Position numbers and translations under genes: made by a program. Shown here one piece after another: positions 17,382 through 26,352 of a DNA stretch of 64,000 nt. The notes beneath the pieces are model-generated. The model had not been told where the DNA came from and did not search any database. It saw only the letters and a program-made list of their open reading frames with translations. Position 1 is the first letter of the stretch. Each line of letters begins with the position of its first letter. The DNA is from Lachnospiraceae bacterium (GTDB lineage: Bacteria; Bacillota; Clostridia; Lachnospirales; Lachnospiraceae): the NCBI GenBank assembly GCA_017405805.1, contig JAFQZU010000008.1, positions 1 to 64,000 on the forward strand. The letters run 5' to 3'.

Positions 17382-17909
17382 GTGGTCATAGGGTGTCTTG
17401 TGGCGGGCACCTTGACCATGAAGCCTATTGCTGTGACCACGGCAAGTCTTCTTATCTTTATGTGGTCACAAGGCGTCTCTTTGTGGGCACTTTGACCATG
17501 TAACCTATTCCTATGACCACAACTAACTCAATTATCTTTGCGTGGTCACATAACGTCTTTTCGTGGGCACCTTGACCACGTAACCTGCTTCTGTGACCAC
17601 AAGTTTTCACGTGGTCATAAAACGTCTCTTCGCGGGCACCTTGACCACAAAGCCTATTCCTATGACCACAACTAACTCAATTGTCTTTGCGTGGTCACAT
17701 AACGCCTTTTCGTGGGCACCTTGACCACAAAGTCAGCTGCTATGACCACGGCAAATCTTCTTATCTTCACGTGGTCACAAATCGTCTCTCCGCGGGCACC
17801 TTGACCACAAAGTCAGCTTCTGTGACCACAACTAGATATCAAGACTTCACGTGGTCACAAATCGTCTCTCCGCGGGCACCTTGACCACGAAATCCTCTTC
17901 CGTGACCAC
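17382..17909. repeat. Seven-unit tandem array of GTGGTCA/TGACCAC elements
   Basis: Units begin at GTGGTCA 17382, 17462, 17542, 17611, 17691, 17771 and 17851: spacings 80, 80, 69, 80, 80, 80. Each unit is a core of about 58 bp (GTGGTCA, a GCGGGCACC box, TTGACCAC, then a final TGACCAC) plus a 10-22 bp linker. Linkers fall into recurring types (ggcaa..tcttcttatctt and aactaactcaatt.tcttt), not unique spacers. Neighbouring heptamers are inverted, so many can pair as 7-9 bp stems (GTGGTCACA with TGTGACCAC). With the tail repeats I count 22 exact heptamers. No gene is visible in it. Confidence 0.93.
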
Positions 17910-17913
17910 GACA

Positions 17914-17985
17914 ATGACCACAGCAATCGCCACAACTATGACCACAGCAATCGCCACAACTATGACCACAGCAATCGCCACAACT
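17914..17985. repeat. Three perfect copies of a 24-bp repeat
   Basis: The unit ATGACCACAGCAATCGCCAC plus AACT is repeated three times without change (starts 17914, 17938, 17962) and then degenerates at 17986. Each copy keeps the TGACCAC heptamer of the larger array, so it looks like a short-period expansion of the same motif. Confidence 0.93.
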
Positions 17986-18017
17986 CCGACCACACCAAAG
18001 ACCCCCAATAAAAACAA

Positions 18018-18044
18018 CAAAAAAAGCGGGCATCCCTGCCCGCT
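18018..18044 (-). terminator. Rho-independent terminator of the rimP-ribF operon
   Basis: AGCGGGCA/TGCCCGCT stem (18025-18032, 18037-18044), 4-base loop, followed on the minus strand by seven T. It lies 36 bases after the ribF stop and separates that operon from the repeat array and Mor-like gene. Confidence 0.9.
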
Positions 18045-18080
18045 CAAAAACAAAATCACATATTCTTAATAATCAATCCC

Positions 18081-19052
18081 TCACGCCCTCTTCATCGAAA
18101 GCATGATATCCTCCGTGATCAGCCGCAGCGCCGCCCAGAAGTCATATTTTCTTCCGGCTTCAATGTCTGCCTGCATGGTGGCCTTCAGCTCTTCCACAGA
18201 GCCGAACCGTCTCTCCTTTCTTCGGAAGGAGCACAGGTAGACCTGCGCGTTCTCGCCATATATATCGCCGCTGAAGTCGTAGAGGAAGGTCTCTACGGTC
18301 ACGACGTTTTTGTCGTTGACAGTGGGCTTGACGCCGATATTGGTCATGCCCTTGTGGAACTTTCCGTCCACCTCCACGAGGGAATAGTATACGCCGTAGG
18401 GGGGAAGGAGTTTGCTGGGATCCGGTACGATATTGATGGTGGGAATGCCGATCCTTCTGCCCAGCGCCTTGCCGTGTACGATACTGCCGTACACGCTGAA
18501 AGGAATGCCCAGACATCTCGCCGCCTCTTCCATCTTGCCCTCCGCGATGTGCTTGCGGATCAGCGTGGAACTGATCGGGACGCCGTCCTTCTCCAGCTTG
18601 CGGATGCAGTTGGTCTCGAAGCCGTACTCTTTTCCCATGGCCTGGAGAAGGGCAAAATCGCCTTTCCCCCTGTCGCCGTAGGAGAGGTCGGGACCGGCCG
18701 CTATATAGCGGACCTGCAGCATGTTCACAAGATAATTACTGATGAAATCCTCCGGCGGCGTCGCGGCCGTCGTCCTGTTGAAGGGAAATTCGACGAGGAT
18801 ATCCACGCCGAGCTGCTCGAACCGGCGCTGCTTTTCCTGCTCTGTCAGGAGTCTTCCGTCCTTCATGCCCCCGAAGAAGATCTCCGGCGGGGGATCGAAG
18901 GTAAACACTACGCTTTTGAGCCCCTTGTCCTTGTGGCGGACGATGTCGTTGATCAGAAGCTGGTGGCCCCTGTGAAGTCCGTCAAATTTTCCTATGGAGA
19001 GGGCTGTCGGCCCCCCGCTTTTAAATTGTGTTGTTCCGCTGATTATCTGCAT
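18081..19052 (-). CDS. ribF: Bifunctional riboflavin kinase/FAD synthetase
   Basis: Makes FMN and FAD from riboflavin. N-terminal nucleotidyltransferase domain with GKFDGLHRGHQ (HxGH-type) and FDPPPEIFF, and C-terminal flavokinase domain with HGKALGRRIGIPTINI and GVYYSLVEVDGKFHKGMTNIGVKPT. 323 residues, normal. Last gene of the operon, just after truB (5-base gap) and followed by a strong terminator. Confidence 0.96.
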   Translation of the reverse strand: MQIISGTTQFKSGGPTALSIGKFDGLHRGHQLLINDIVRHKDKGLKSVVFTFDPPPEIFFGGMKDGRLLTEQEKQRRFEQLGVDILVEFPFNRTTAATPPEDFISNYLVNMLQVRYIAAGPDLSYGDRGKGDFALLQAMGKEYGFETNCIRKLEKDGVPISSTLIRKHIAEGKMEEAARCLGIPFSVYGSIVHGKALGRRIGIPTINIVPDPSKLLPPYGVYYSLVEVDGKFHKGMTNIGVKPTVNDKNVVTVETFLYDFSGDIYGENAQVYLCSFRRKERRFGSVEELKATMQADIEAGRKYDFWAALRLITEDIMLSMKRA

Positions 19053-19057
19053 ATCCG

Positions 19058-20005
19058 TTATTCCGCATGAAACATTTTATAATTTCTGAAGACCGCGTTC
19101 TTACGGTCATATCGGTACAGCGCTTCGAACCGCCCGCCGCTTCCGTACATTCTTGCGAGCTGTCCGCCCCGCATTCTGTCGGGCACGCACTGAGCGCCGT
19201 CATCCACCGGTTCTGTCATGGATGACGCGACCGGATTGCCGTTTAAGAGGAGCTTCATCCCCTCTTCCTTTACCCGGAAGCCCGGATACTCCGCAAAAAA
19301 ACCGTCCACCGGCATGATCATCCGCTCCAGCAGCGCCAGCTCCGTCTTCATCATCCTCTCCGCGTCATCCAGAAGGACCGCCTGGTCCAGGGTGAAGATC
19401 CCGACGCGGGTCCTGACCAGATGCTCCATGGCGGCTCCGGTTCCGAGCGCCTCTCCCATATCGTGGCAGAGCGTGCGGATATAGGTGCCTTTCCCGCACC
19501 GCACGCGCATGGTGACCAGCGGAAGCTGCACGCTCTCGATCGAAAGCTCATAGATTGTTACGGGGCGCGCCGCCCGCTCCACTGTGCCGCCCTTTCTGGC
19601 GATTTCGTAGAGTCTTTTGCCGCCCACCTTCACCGCGGAGTACATGGGCGGGATCTGCATGATCTCCCCGGTAAACTTCTCCGCTGCCTGAAGAAGGCGC
19701 TTTTCGTCCACGAGGCGGAGCACCTCTTCCTCCGGGATACTCTGCAGGACCGTTCCGCTCATGTCCTGGGTGTCCGTCGTGACGCCCAGACGCATGACGG
19801 CCCGGTACTCCTTGTCCCGGTCGGCAATGAGGTCGCACAGCTTGGTCGCCGTACCCAAACATACAGGAAGCACTCCCTCCGCATCCGGATCAAGTGTTCC
19901 TGTATGACCGATTTTTTTCATATGAAGTATACCGCGGAGCCTGGCGACCACGTCGCTGGATGTATACCCTGCCTCCTTGCGGATCGTCAGCATTCCATGA
20001 TACAT
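19058..20005 (-). CDS. truB: tRNA pseudouridine(55) synthase TruB
   Basis: Converts U55 in the T loop of tRNAs. Catalytic Asp lies in the family motif GHTGTLDPDAEGVLPVCLG; the YSAVKVGGKRLYEIARKG and RCGKGTYIRTLCHDMGE motifs are intact. ATG at 20005 (MYHGMLTIRKEAG) matches the conserved start of the family; the longer frame to 20044 would add 13 unrelated residues overlapping the nrnA gap. About 315 residues including the C-terminal PUA-like part. Confidence 0.95.
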   Translation of the reverse strand: MYHGMLTIRKEAGYTSSDVVARLRGILHMKKIGHTGTLDPDAEGVLPVCLGTATKLCDLIADRDKEYRAVMRLGVTTDTQDMSGTVLQSIPEEEVLRLVDEKRLLQAAEKFTGEIMQIPPMYSAVKVGGKRLYEIARKGGTVERAARPVTIYELSIESVQLPLVTMRVRCGKGTYIRTLCHDMGEALGTGAAMEHLVRTRVGIFTLDQAVLLDDAERMMKTELALLERMIMPVDGFFAEYPGFRVKEEGMKLLLNGNPVASSMTEPVDDGAQCVPDRMRGGQLARMYGSGGRFEALYRYDRKNAVFRNYKMFHAE

Positions 20006-20050
20006 ATATTCACTCTCATTTATAGTCTGCCGGCACACAGGCACCCGCCG

Positions 20051-21001
20051 TCATGCGTGCAGCTGCTGCCGGACTTCCTTCTCAATTTTCTGAAGGGCAG
20101 GTTCGATGGCCCCGTAAACGGTGCAGCCCGCCGCCCTTGTATGACCGCCTCCGTCAAAAAGGCAGGCAATGGAGACTACGTCGACGATTTTGACGCTCCG
20201 CATGCTGACCCGCCATACGCCGGGCTCCGTCTCGTGCGCAAAAACAGAGCAGTCCACGCCCTCCGTAAGCAGAAGCTCCGAACTGATGCTGTCGAGGGAA
20301 TCCCTGTCTGCGCCGTACTTTTCCTGCAGAGCCCGGTCCATGACGCACAGGATATACCGTCCGCCGAGCAATAGTTCCGCCCTTTCAAAGGCCGCGCCGC
20401 GCATTCTCATCTGCAAGGGCGTCATCAGAAAGAAGACTTCCCGCACGACCTTTGAAAAGTCAAAGCCGAAGCTCATGAGCATGCCTGCGGTGCGCATTGT
20501 TTTTTCGGAAGTGGAAGGATACTGGAACACGCCTGTATCCGTCACGATCCCGACATAGAGAGCCTGAGCGATCTCCGCGTCCATGTCTTCCTTGCCGATC
20601 AGCTCCGCGATGAGTTCGCAGGTGCTGCCCGCATAGCCGTCCACGTAATTATGCGCCGCGCATCCACTGTTGCTGACGTGATGATCGATGTTTACCGTGA
20701 CGCGCGCCCTGTCAAAGAGAGGCTCTGAGAAACCGAGTCTCCCGTTTACGGCGTCCAGCACGATAAAAGCGTCATATACGGCGTCCTGCGGCACTTCGTG
20801 CAGAACACTCTCCGTCCCGGGGACATTGCGTTCCACCTCCGGAGGCAGTTTTTCCAAAAACACATCCACCCTGGCCTCGGGCATGACCTTGCGAAGATAC
20901 AGGGCCATTCCCATGCAGGCGCCCGCGCAGTCTCCGTCGGGATTGACATGTCCGCCCACCGCGATGCTGCGGCAGTCCCTAAGCACTTCCGTGAGTACCA
21001 T
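20051..21001 (-). CDS. nrnA: DHH-family bifunctional oligoribonuclease/pAp phosphatase NrnA
   Basis: Degrades nano-RNAs and dephosphorylates pAp. DHH domain motifs GGHVNPDGDCAG, VLDAVNGRLG (DxD), NIDHHVSNSG and the DHHA1 motif GGGHTRAAGCTV are all present. 316 residues. It sits between rbfA (5-base gap) and truB, the standard clostridial order. AGGAG inside the rbfA end provides the ribosome binding site. Confidence 0.94.
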   Translation of the reverse strand: MVLTEVLRDCRSIAVGGHVNPDGDCAGACMGMALYLRKVMPEARVDVFLEKLPPEVERNVPGTESVLHEVPQDAVYDAFIVLDAVNGRLGFSEPLFDRARVTVNIDHHVSNSGCAAHNYVDGYAGSTCELIAELIGKEDMDAEIAQALYVGIVTDTGVFQYPSTSEKTMRTAGMLMSFGFDFSKVVREVFFLMTPLQMRMRGAAFERAELLLGGRYILCVMDRALQEKYGADRDSLDSISSELLLTEGVDCSVFAHETEPGVWRVSMRSVKIVDVVSIACLFDGGGHTRAAGCTVYGAIEPALQKIEKEVRQQLHA

Positions 21002-21006
21002 ATCGT

Positions 21007-21396
21007 CTATTCGTTCTCCTGAATCTGTTCTCCCCGCAGTCTTTTGTCCTCGTCCAGGACCTCGTCGATCCTGTGGGACATAGCGACGCCGTAGGCGATG
21101 GAATCATCCATGATAAAGGTCAGCTCCGGCGTGTAGCGAAGGTTCACCCTCCTCGCCAGTTCGCCGCGGATGAAGCCGGCTGCCCTGCGAAGGCCCTCGG
21201 TGGTCTTCATCTCCGCGTCCTTGTCGCCGTATACGCTAACCCACACCTTGCAGGTCTTGAGGTCGGGCGCGACCTCCACCTGCGCAACGCTGGTGAGGGG
21301 GCTGACCCGGGGGTCTTTGACCTCCCGGATGATCTGTGCCAGCGCCCGCTGCACTTCATCGTTGATCCTGCGGTTTTTCACACTGTTTTTTCTCAT
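21007..21396 (-). CDS. rbfA: Ribosome-binding factor A
   Basis: KH-like protein needed for late 30S maturation and 16S 5' processing. 129 residues with RINDEVQRALAQIIREVKDPRVSPLTSVAQVEVAPDLKTCKVWVSVYG and the C-terminal LRYTPELTFIMDDSIAYGVAMSHRIDEVL. Its start overlaps the infB stop by 4 bases. Confidence 0.96.
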   Translation of the reverse strand: MRKNSVKNRRINDEVQRALAQIIREVKDPRVSPLTSVAQVEVAPDLKTCKVWVSVYGDKDAEMKTTEGLRRAAGFIRGELARRVNLRYTPELTFIMDDSIAYGVAMSHRIDEVLDEDKRLRGEQIQENE

Positions 21397-24300
21397 GTTC
21401 TGGGTACCTCAACCAGATCGTAGGCTTCCACGATGTCGCCCACCTGCATCTTGTCAAAGCCCTCGAACACCAGACCGCATTCGAAGCCGGCCTTGACTTC
21501 CTTGACGTCGTCCTTATACCGCTTGAGGGACGCAAGGTTTCCTTCGAAGATCTGCTCGCCGTCTCTGGTGATCCGGCACTTGCAGTCGCGCCGCACCACG
21601 CCGTCCGTGACATAGGAACCGGCGATGTTGCCGATGCTGGATGCCTTGAACAGCTGGCGCACTTCCACGTGGCCGATGACGCGCTCCTCGTAGACGGGAG
21701 CCAGCATGCCCTTGAGGGCGGCTTCCACTGCGTCGATGGCCTGGTAGATGACCTTGTAGAGGCGGATATCCACGCCTTCGTGTTCCGCCATGGATTTGGC
21801 CATGGCCTCCGGGCGCACGCCAAAACCGATGATGACCGCATTCGAAGCCGATGCCAGCGTGACATCCGACTCGGTGATCGCGCCGACCGCTGCGTGAATG
21901 ACCTTCACTACGACTTCTTCGTTGGAGAGCTTGAGCAGACTCTGCTTGAGCGCCTCGACGCTGCCCTGTACGTCCGCCTTGATGATCAGGTTGAATTCCT
22001 TGAGGTTTCCTTCCTTCATCTGGTTGAACAGGTCGTCCAGGTTCATGCGCATCCTGGTCTCCTCGATCAGTTCTTCCTTATGCTGTGTCTTATATGTCTC
22101 TGCGTAAGCCTTTGCGTCGTCGTTGGTCTCATGTGCCACCAACACCTCGCCGGCACTGGGAACATCGGACAGACCCAGGATCTCGACGGGCTGCGAAGGC
22201 TTCGCCTCCTTCACGCGTCTTCCCTTGTCGTCGATCATGGCGCGTACTTTGCCGGCGCTGGCGCCCGCGGAGATGAAATCTCCGATGCGGAGCGTGCCCT
22301 TCTGCACCAGTACGTTGGCCACGGGGCCGCGGCCCTTGTCCAGCTTGGCCTCCAGGACCAGGCCTCTGGCCTTTCTGTTGGGGTTGGCCTTGAGGTCGAG
22401 GATGTCCGCCGTCAGCAGGATCGTCTCGAGAAGGTCCTCGATGCCTTCGCCTGTTTTGGCGGAGACGGGTACAAACTCGGTGGATCCGCCCCAATCCGTG
22501 GGGATCAGCTCGTACTCGGTCATCTCCTGCTTGACGCGGTCGATATTGGCGCCGGGCTTGTCGATCTTGTTCACCGCGACGATGATCTCGACGCCGGCTG
22601 CCTTGGCGTGGTTGATGGCCTCGACGGTCTGCGGCATGACGCCGTCGTCCGCCGCAATGACCAGCACCGCGATATCGGTGGAGTTGGCGCCGCGCATACG
22701 CATGGCGGTAAACGCCTCATGTCCGGGCGTATCCAGGAAGGTGATGGTCCGGCCGTCTAGTGTGATCGTATACGCGCCGATGGCCTGGGTGATTCCGCCC
22801 GCTTCCTTGTCCGTGACATTCGTCTTCCGGATGGCGTCGAGGAGGGAAGTTTTGCCGTGGTCGACGTGACCCATGACACAGATGACGGGCGGCCTGGTCT
22901 CCAGGCTCTCCTCCGCGTCGTCCTCTTCCTTCAGCAGTTCCTCGATGACGTCGACCTTTTCTTCCTTCTCGCAAAGGATATCGTAATCCAGTGCGATTTT
23001 CTCTGCCTCGTCGTATTCCACTTCACTGTTGGGGGTCATGACCTGCCCCGCCAGGAAGAGTTTTTTGATGATATCCGAAGCGTTCATATGCATCGCTTCG
23101 GCCAGCTCGCGGATCGTCAGCTTATCGGGAATCGTGATCGTCTTGATCTGCTCCTCAGCGGGAACGACTTCCTTCTTCTCGGGACGGATGAAGCGTCCGG
23201 CCCTGTTCTTCCTTCTGCTCTCGTCCTCTGTATAGATGGCGTCCTTTCTGGAACGTCTGTCGCGATCCTGCGTGCCCTTGCGGTTCTTGTCATCGCGATG
23301 CTTATCTCCGCCAAAAGCTTCCGCACCGGGTCTTCCCCCCGCGCCTCTTCTGGATCCGCCGCGATCGGCGCCCGCAAACTGGCCGGGTCTTCCCTGACCC
23401 GCTCCGGTACCCTGGCCGGTACGGAATCCGCCCTGTGCGCCGCGGAAGCCCTGCCCGGGCCTTGCGCTGCGGCCGTCTCTGTCTCTGCCGGCGAAGCCGC
23501 CCTGACGGGCCGCTCCCTGTCCGGGCGCTCTGCCTGCGCCCGTACGCGCGCCCTGGTCATTCTGACGATAAGGCCTTGCACCGCCCTGCTCTCCGAAACG
23601 TCCTGCGGGACGGCCCTGCGTGCGTCCGGCACCCGTTCTGTCACCGAACCTGTCAGCGCCTCTTGTGCCTGCTGCCGCGCCGGCCGCTCTGTCTCTGCCG
23701 CGGCCGTCAGCGGGACGATCGCTCACGCGGCGCTCGCCGGGCTGCTGCTGCCTTGCAGGACGTCTGTCAGCCTGCTCGGCCGGTCTGGCCTGAGGAGCCG
23801 CCTGTGCCGCAGGTGCGGTCCTCTCTGCATTATCAGCGCGCACGGTCTCCTGCGCCGGCGCCGCTGCTTCCTTCACGGGCGTCTCTGCCGGTGCGGGCGC
23901 CTTCTGCGCTGCGGGTGCAGCCGCTGCAGGTGCCTCCTGTGCCGGCGCCGCATTCGCCGGAACTGCAGGCGAAGCGACAGGCTTCTCCGCGTGCGCAGCT
24001 GTCTCAGGTACCTGCGCTGCAGGTGTCGCTGCGGAAGGAGCCGTCACAGCCGCAGCGCTCTCTGCCGCGATCTGCTCTGCTTCGGGCTTTTTGGGAGCCG
24101 TTCTGACAGGCTGGACCGGCTTGTGGAAATCCACCTCCATCTGGGTGGGCTTAACGGTAGGCCGGATGATCCTGTGCTGTGTGCGGGAGGTCTCGATTCC
24201 GCCTCTTGCAGCGCCGCCGCGTCCGTCTCTGCGGCCGCCCTGGTTCCCCTGCTGGCCCTGTCCCTGTCTGTTATTCCTGCGGGCACCGCCGCCCTGACCC

Positions 24301-24515
24301 TGATAGGATCTGCCCTGGCCGCCGCCAGAATAAGAACCGCCGCCCGAACTCGAATAGGCAGCCGTCTTCTGGCCCTGCCTGTTCGCGCCGCTGTTGCCGG
24401 TCACGATGATGATCTTCTTCTTTTTGACCGGGCCTTTCCCCTCTGCCGGCCTGGGCTGTCTGTTTTCCTCACCTGTTTTTCTGTTTTCGTTTGCACCGGT
24501 ATTCTCTGTCGCCAT
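21393..24515 (-). CDS. infB: Translation initiation factor IF-2
   Basis: GTPase that places fMet-tRNA on the 30S subunit. Core: IF2 N-terminal helix ([28 protein letters not shown]), G1 GHVDHGKTS (about residue 547), G3 [13 protein letters not shown]4 NKID, then the beta-barrel and C-terminal tRNA-binding domains. Total 1040 residues, of which about 450 before the IF2 N domain are disordered: Gly/Gln-rich (about 50-110), Ala/Pro-rich (about 145-245) and Arg/Gly-rich (about 250-430). Follows ylxQ with no gap. Confidence 0.97.
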   Translation of the reverse strand: MATENTGANENRKTGEENRQPRPAEGKGPVKKKKIIIVTGNSGANRQGQKTAAYSSSGGGSYSGGGQGRSYQGQGGGARRNNRQGQGQQGNQGGRRDGRGGAARGGIETSRTQHRIIRPTVKPTQMEVDFHKPVQPVRTAPKKPEAEQIAAESAAAVTAPSAATPAAQVPETAAHAEKPVASPAVPANAAPAQEAPAAAAPAAQKAPAPAETPVKEAAAPAQETVRADNAERTAPAAQAAPQARPAEQADRRPARQQQPGERRVSDRPADGRGRDRAAGAAAGTRGADRFGDRTGAGRTQGRPAGRFGEQGGARPYRQNDQGARTGAGRAPGQGAARQGGFAGRDRDGRSARPGQGFRGAQGGFRTGQGTGAGQGRPGQFAGADRGGSRRGAGGRPGAEAFGGDKHRDDKNRKGTQDRDRRSRKDAIYTEDESRRKNRAGRFIRPEKKEVVPAEEQIKTITIPDKLTIRELAEAMHMNASDIIKKLFLAGQVMTPNSEVEYDEAEKIALDYDILCEKEEKVDVIEELLKEEDDAEESLETRPPVICVMGHVDHGKTSLLDAIRKTNVTDKEAGGITQAIGAYTITLDGRTITFLDTPGHEAFTAMRMRGANSTDIAVLVIAADDGVMPQTVEAINHAKAAGVEIIVAVNKIDKPGANIDRVKQEMTEYELIPTDWGGSTEFVPVSAKTGEGIEDLLETILLTADILDLKANPNRKARGLVLEAKLDKGRGPVANVLVQKGTLRIGDFISAGASAGKVRAMIDDKGRRVKEAKPSQPVEILGLSDVPSAGEVLVAHETNDDAKAYAETYKTQHKEELIEETRMRMNLDDLFNQMKEGNLKEFNLIIKADVQGSVEALKQSLLKLSNEEVVVKVIHAAVGAITESDVTLASASNAVIIGFGVRPEAMAKSMAEHEGVDIRLYKVIYQAIDAVEAALKGMLAPVYEERVIGHVEVRQLFKASSIGNIAGSYVTDGVVRRDCKCRITRDGEQIFEGNLASLKRYKDDVKEVKAGFECGLVFEGFDKMQVGDIVEAYDLVEVPRT

Positions 24516-24833
24516 TTACTCCTCTTTCTTCCCGCTGCCGAGCAGCTTCCTGATCTGATCCGCAAGCCCCTGGTCCGTCACGGCGCAGCAAGTCCGTTCC
24601 TGCTTCCCGATGGCGTGCCCCAATTCCTCTTTTGTTCCGCAAAAGCCATACGGTATATGATAAAAATCGCATTTATTCTGAAGGTCACGCGCGGTGCCGC
24701 TCACCGCATCCTCCGCAAATACGACTATAAATGCCCTTCTCCCCTTGACCGCTTTTTCCGTCAGGAAAGTGCCGCTCTCGACCTTTCCCGCCTTCTGTGC
24801 GATCCCCAGAAGGGACAACGCTTTACCCGGCAT
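24516..24833 (-). CDS. ylxQ: YlxQ, ribosomal L7Ae-like protein
   Basis: L7Ae/L30e/S12e fold RNA-binding protein of unknown target. 105 residues from ATG 24833 (MPGKALSLLGIAQKAGKVESG), with AGGGAG upstream inside rnpM; the frame open to 24872 is rejected. The conserved LGIAQKAGKVESGTFLTEKAVK and AEDAVSG motifs fit. It overlaps the rnpM end by 11 bases and abuts infB. Confidence 0.92.
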   Translation of the reverse strand: MPGKALSLLGIAQKAGKVESGTFLTEKAVKGRRAFIVVFAEDAVSGTARDLQNKCDFYHIPYGFCGTKEELGHAIGKQERTCCAVTDQGLADQIRKLLGSGKKEE

Positions 24834-25101
24834 CGTCTTCTCCCTTACGCAGTTCCTCTCTGAGCTGCTCATAGGCCGCCGGCTCCACAGCCGTCCTGAA
24901 CGCCCGGCTCAGGGCTTTTTTCTTCACTGCCTTCTCCAGACAGTCCGGATCGCTGCACAGATACGCGCCGCGTCCGTTGGCCCTCCCCGTTCTGTCCGCC
25001 AGGATCTTTCCGTCCTGAGACCGGACAATTCTGATCAGCTGCTTTTTCTCCCGGCTCTGTCCGCAGCCTATACAGCGCCTCATCGGAACTTTTAAAGCCA
25101 T
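24823..25101 (-). CDS. rnpM: YlxR family RNA-binding protein (RnpM)
   Basis: 92 residues. Core CIGCGQSREKKQLIRIVRSQDGKILAD followed by RANGRGAYLCSDPDCLEKAVKKKALSRAF is the YlxR (DUF448) signature. In B. subtilis YlxR was reported to bind RNase P RNA and is called RnpM; earlier work linked it to transcription. Directly follows nusA (2-base gap). Confidence 0.93.
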   Translation of the reverse strand: MALKVPMRRCIGCGQSREKKQLIRIVRSQDGKILADRTGRANGRGAYLCSDPDCLEKAVKKKALSRAFRTAVEPAAYEQLREELRKGEDDAG

Positions 25102-25103
25102 TT

Positions 25104-26324
25104 TCAGCCCTCGGTATCTACGATCTCCTCGTTCTCAGGCTCATCCTCTGCGGGGATGTCCTCTTCGGGGGATACTGCTTCGTCAGGCTCTTCCGCGTAC
25201 TCGCCGTCGAATTCACCTTCCTCGTAGTACTCCTCCTCGTCGTCGTAATCCATATAGTCCTCATAGCGGAAGCCCACGGCATCCTTGGCCTGGGTCTCGC
25301 TCTTGATATCGATCTTGTAGCCTGTCAGCTTTGCAGCCAGTCTCGCGTTCTGGCCGGAACGCCCGATGGCCAGCGACAGCTGGAAGTCAGGCACAACGAC
25401 CTTGGCCGTCTTCTCCTCCGGATCCGCAAAAACAGCGACGATCTTGGCGGGAGAAAGCGCGTTCTGAATGAGATTGCCGGGATTTTCGTCCCAGTTGATG
25501 ATATCGATCTTCTCCCCGCGCAGCTCATTGACGATGTTGTTGACGCGAATGCCGTTCAGGCCGACGCAGGCGCCCACGGCGTCCACGTTCGGGTCGTTGG
25601 AGCGGACCGCGATCTTGGTGCGGCTGCCCGCCTCACGGGCGATGCTCATGATCTCCACCGTGCCGTCGCGGATCTCTTCCACTTCCTGCTCGAACAGGCA
25701 GCGCACCAGCTCAGGGTGCGTGCGGCTGACCAGGATCCTGGGGCCGCGGTTGGTCGTCTTTACATCGATAATATATACTTTAATTCTGTCAGTAGGCTTG
25801 AGATGCTCGCCGGGGACCTGTTCCTTCTCGCTCAGAAGGCCGTCCGCCCTGCCCAGATTGACGCTGATGTTGCCGCCGATATTGCGCTGCACGATGCCGG
25901 TCACGATATTCTTCTGTCTGCCGATGTAGTAATCGTAAACGACGCTGCGCTCCTCTTCCCGGATCTTCTGCAGGATGACGTTCTTGGCAATCTGCGTCGC
26001 GATCCTCCCGAAGGACTGGCTGTTGATATCCACGCGCACCGTGCTGCCCACCTGCGTGTCGGGATCGATCCCGAGAGCTTCCTGCAGGGTGATCTGCATG
26101 AGAGGATCCTCGACATCCTCCTCCCCGGCCACGACCGTCTTTTCCGCGTAGCAGGAGTACTCGAAGGTATCCCGGTCCACACCCACATGGATGTTGTCCA
26201 CTCTGCCGAAGTTGCTCTTGCAGGCTGTCATCAGCGCGTTCTCGATCGCCTCAAAAAGAGTCTCGCTGCTGATGTTCTTTTCCTTTTCCAGCACCTCGAT
26301 GGCTTCTTTAAGTTCTGTGTTCAT
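25104..26324 (-). CDS. nusA: Transcription termination/antitermination protein NusA
   Basis: Binds RNA polymerase and nascent RNA to control pausing, termination and antitermination. N-terminal RNAP-binding domain (ELKEAIEVLEKEKNISSETLFEAIENAL), S1 domain (NIVTGIVQRNIGGNISVNLGRADGLL), then KH domains (GLNGIRVNNIVNELRGEKIDIINW; LAIGRSGQNARLAAKLTGYKIDI). The C-terminal 60 residues are strongly acidic and replace the AR domains of proteobacteria. 406 residues from ATG 26324, with AAAGGA upstream; the extension to 26549 has no homology. Confidence 0.96.
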   Translation of the reverse strand: MNTELKEAIEVLEKEKNISSETLFEAIENALMTACKSNFGRVDNIHVGVDRDTFEYSCYAEKTVVAGEEDVEDPLMQITLQEALGIDPDTQVGSTVRVDINSQSFGRIATQIAKNVILQKIREEERSVVYDYYIGRQKNIVTGIVQRNIGGNISVNLGRADGLLSEKEQVPGEHLKPTDRIKVYIIDVKTTNRGPRILVSRTHPELVRCLFEQEVEEIRDGTVEIMSIAREAGSRTKIAVRSNDPNVDAVGACVGLNGIRVNNIVNELRGEKIDIINWDENPGNLIQNALSPAKIVAVFADPEEKTAKVVVPDFQLSLAIGRSGQNARLAAKLTGYKIDIKSETQAKDAVGFRYEDYMDYDDEEEYYEEGEFDGEYAEEPDEAVSPEEDIPAEDEPENEEIVDTEG

Positions 26325-26352
26325 CCCATTTTCCTTTCGTCTGACGCAGTCC

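Noticed and set aside
17382-17985. CRISPR array
   Set aside because: The conserved core is about 58 bp, the linkers recur and are similar to each other, and there are no cas genes. This is a tandem repeat with inverted heptamers.
17839-18059. Cys/Gly/His-rich ORFs (CGDCCGHS repeats) on the minus strand
   Set aside because: They are translations of the 24-bp repeat and the ribF terminator region, lack ribosome binding sites and follow the repeat period.
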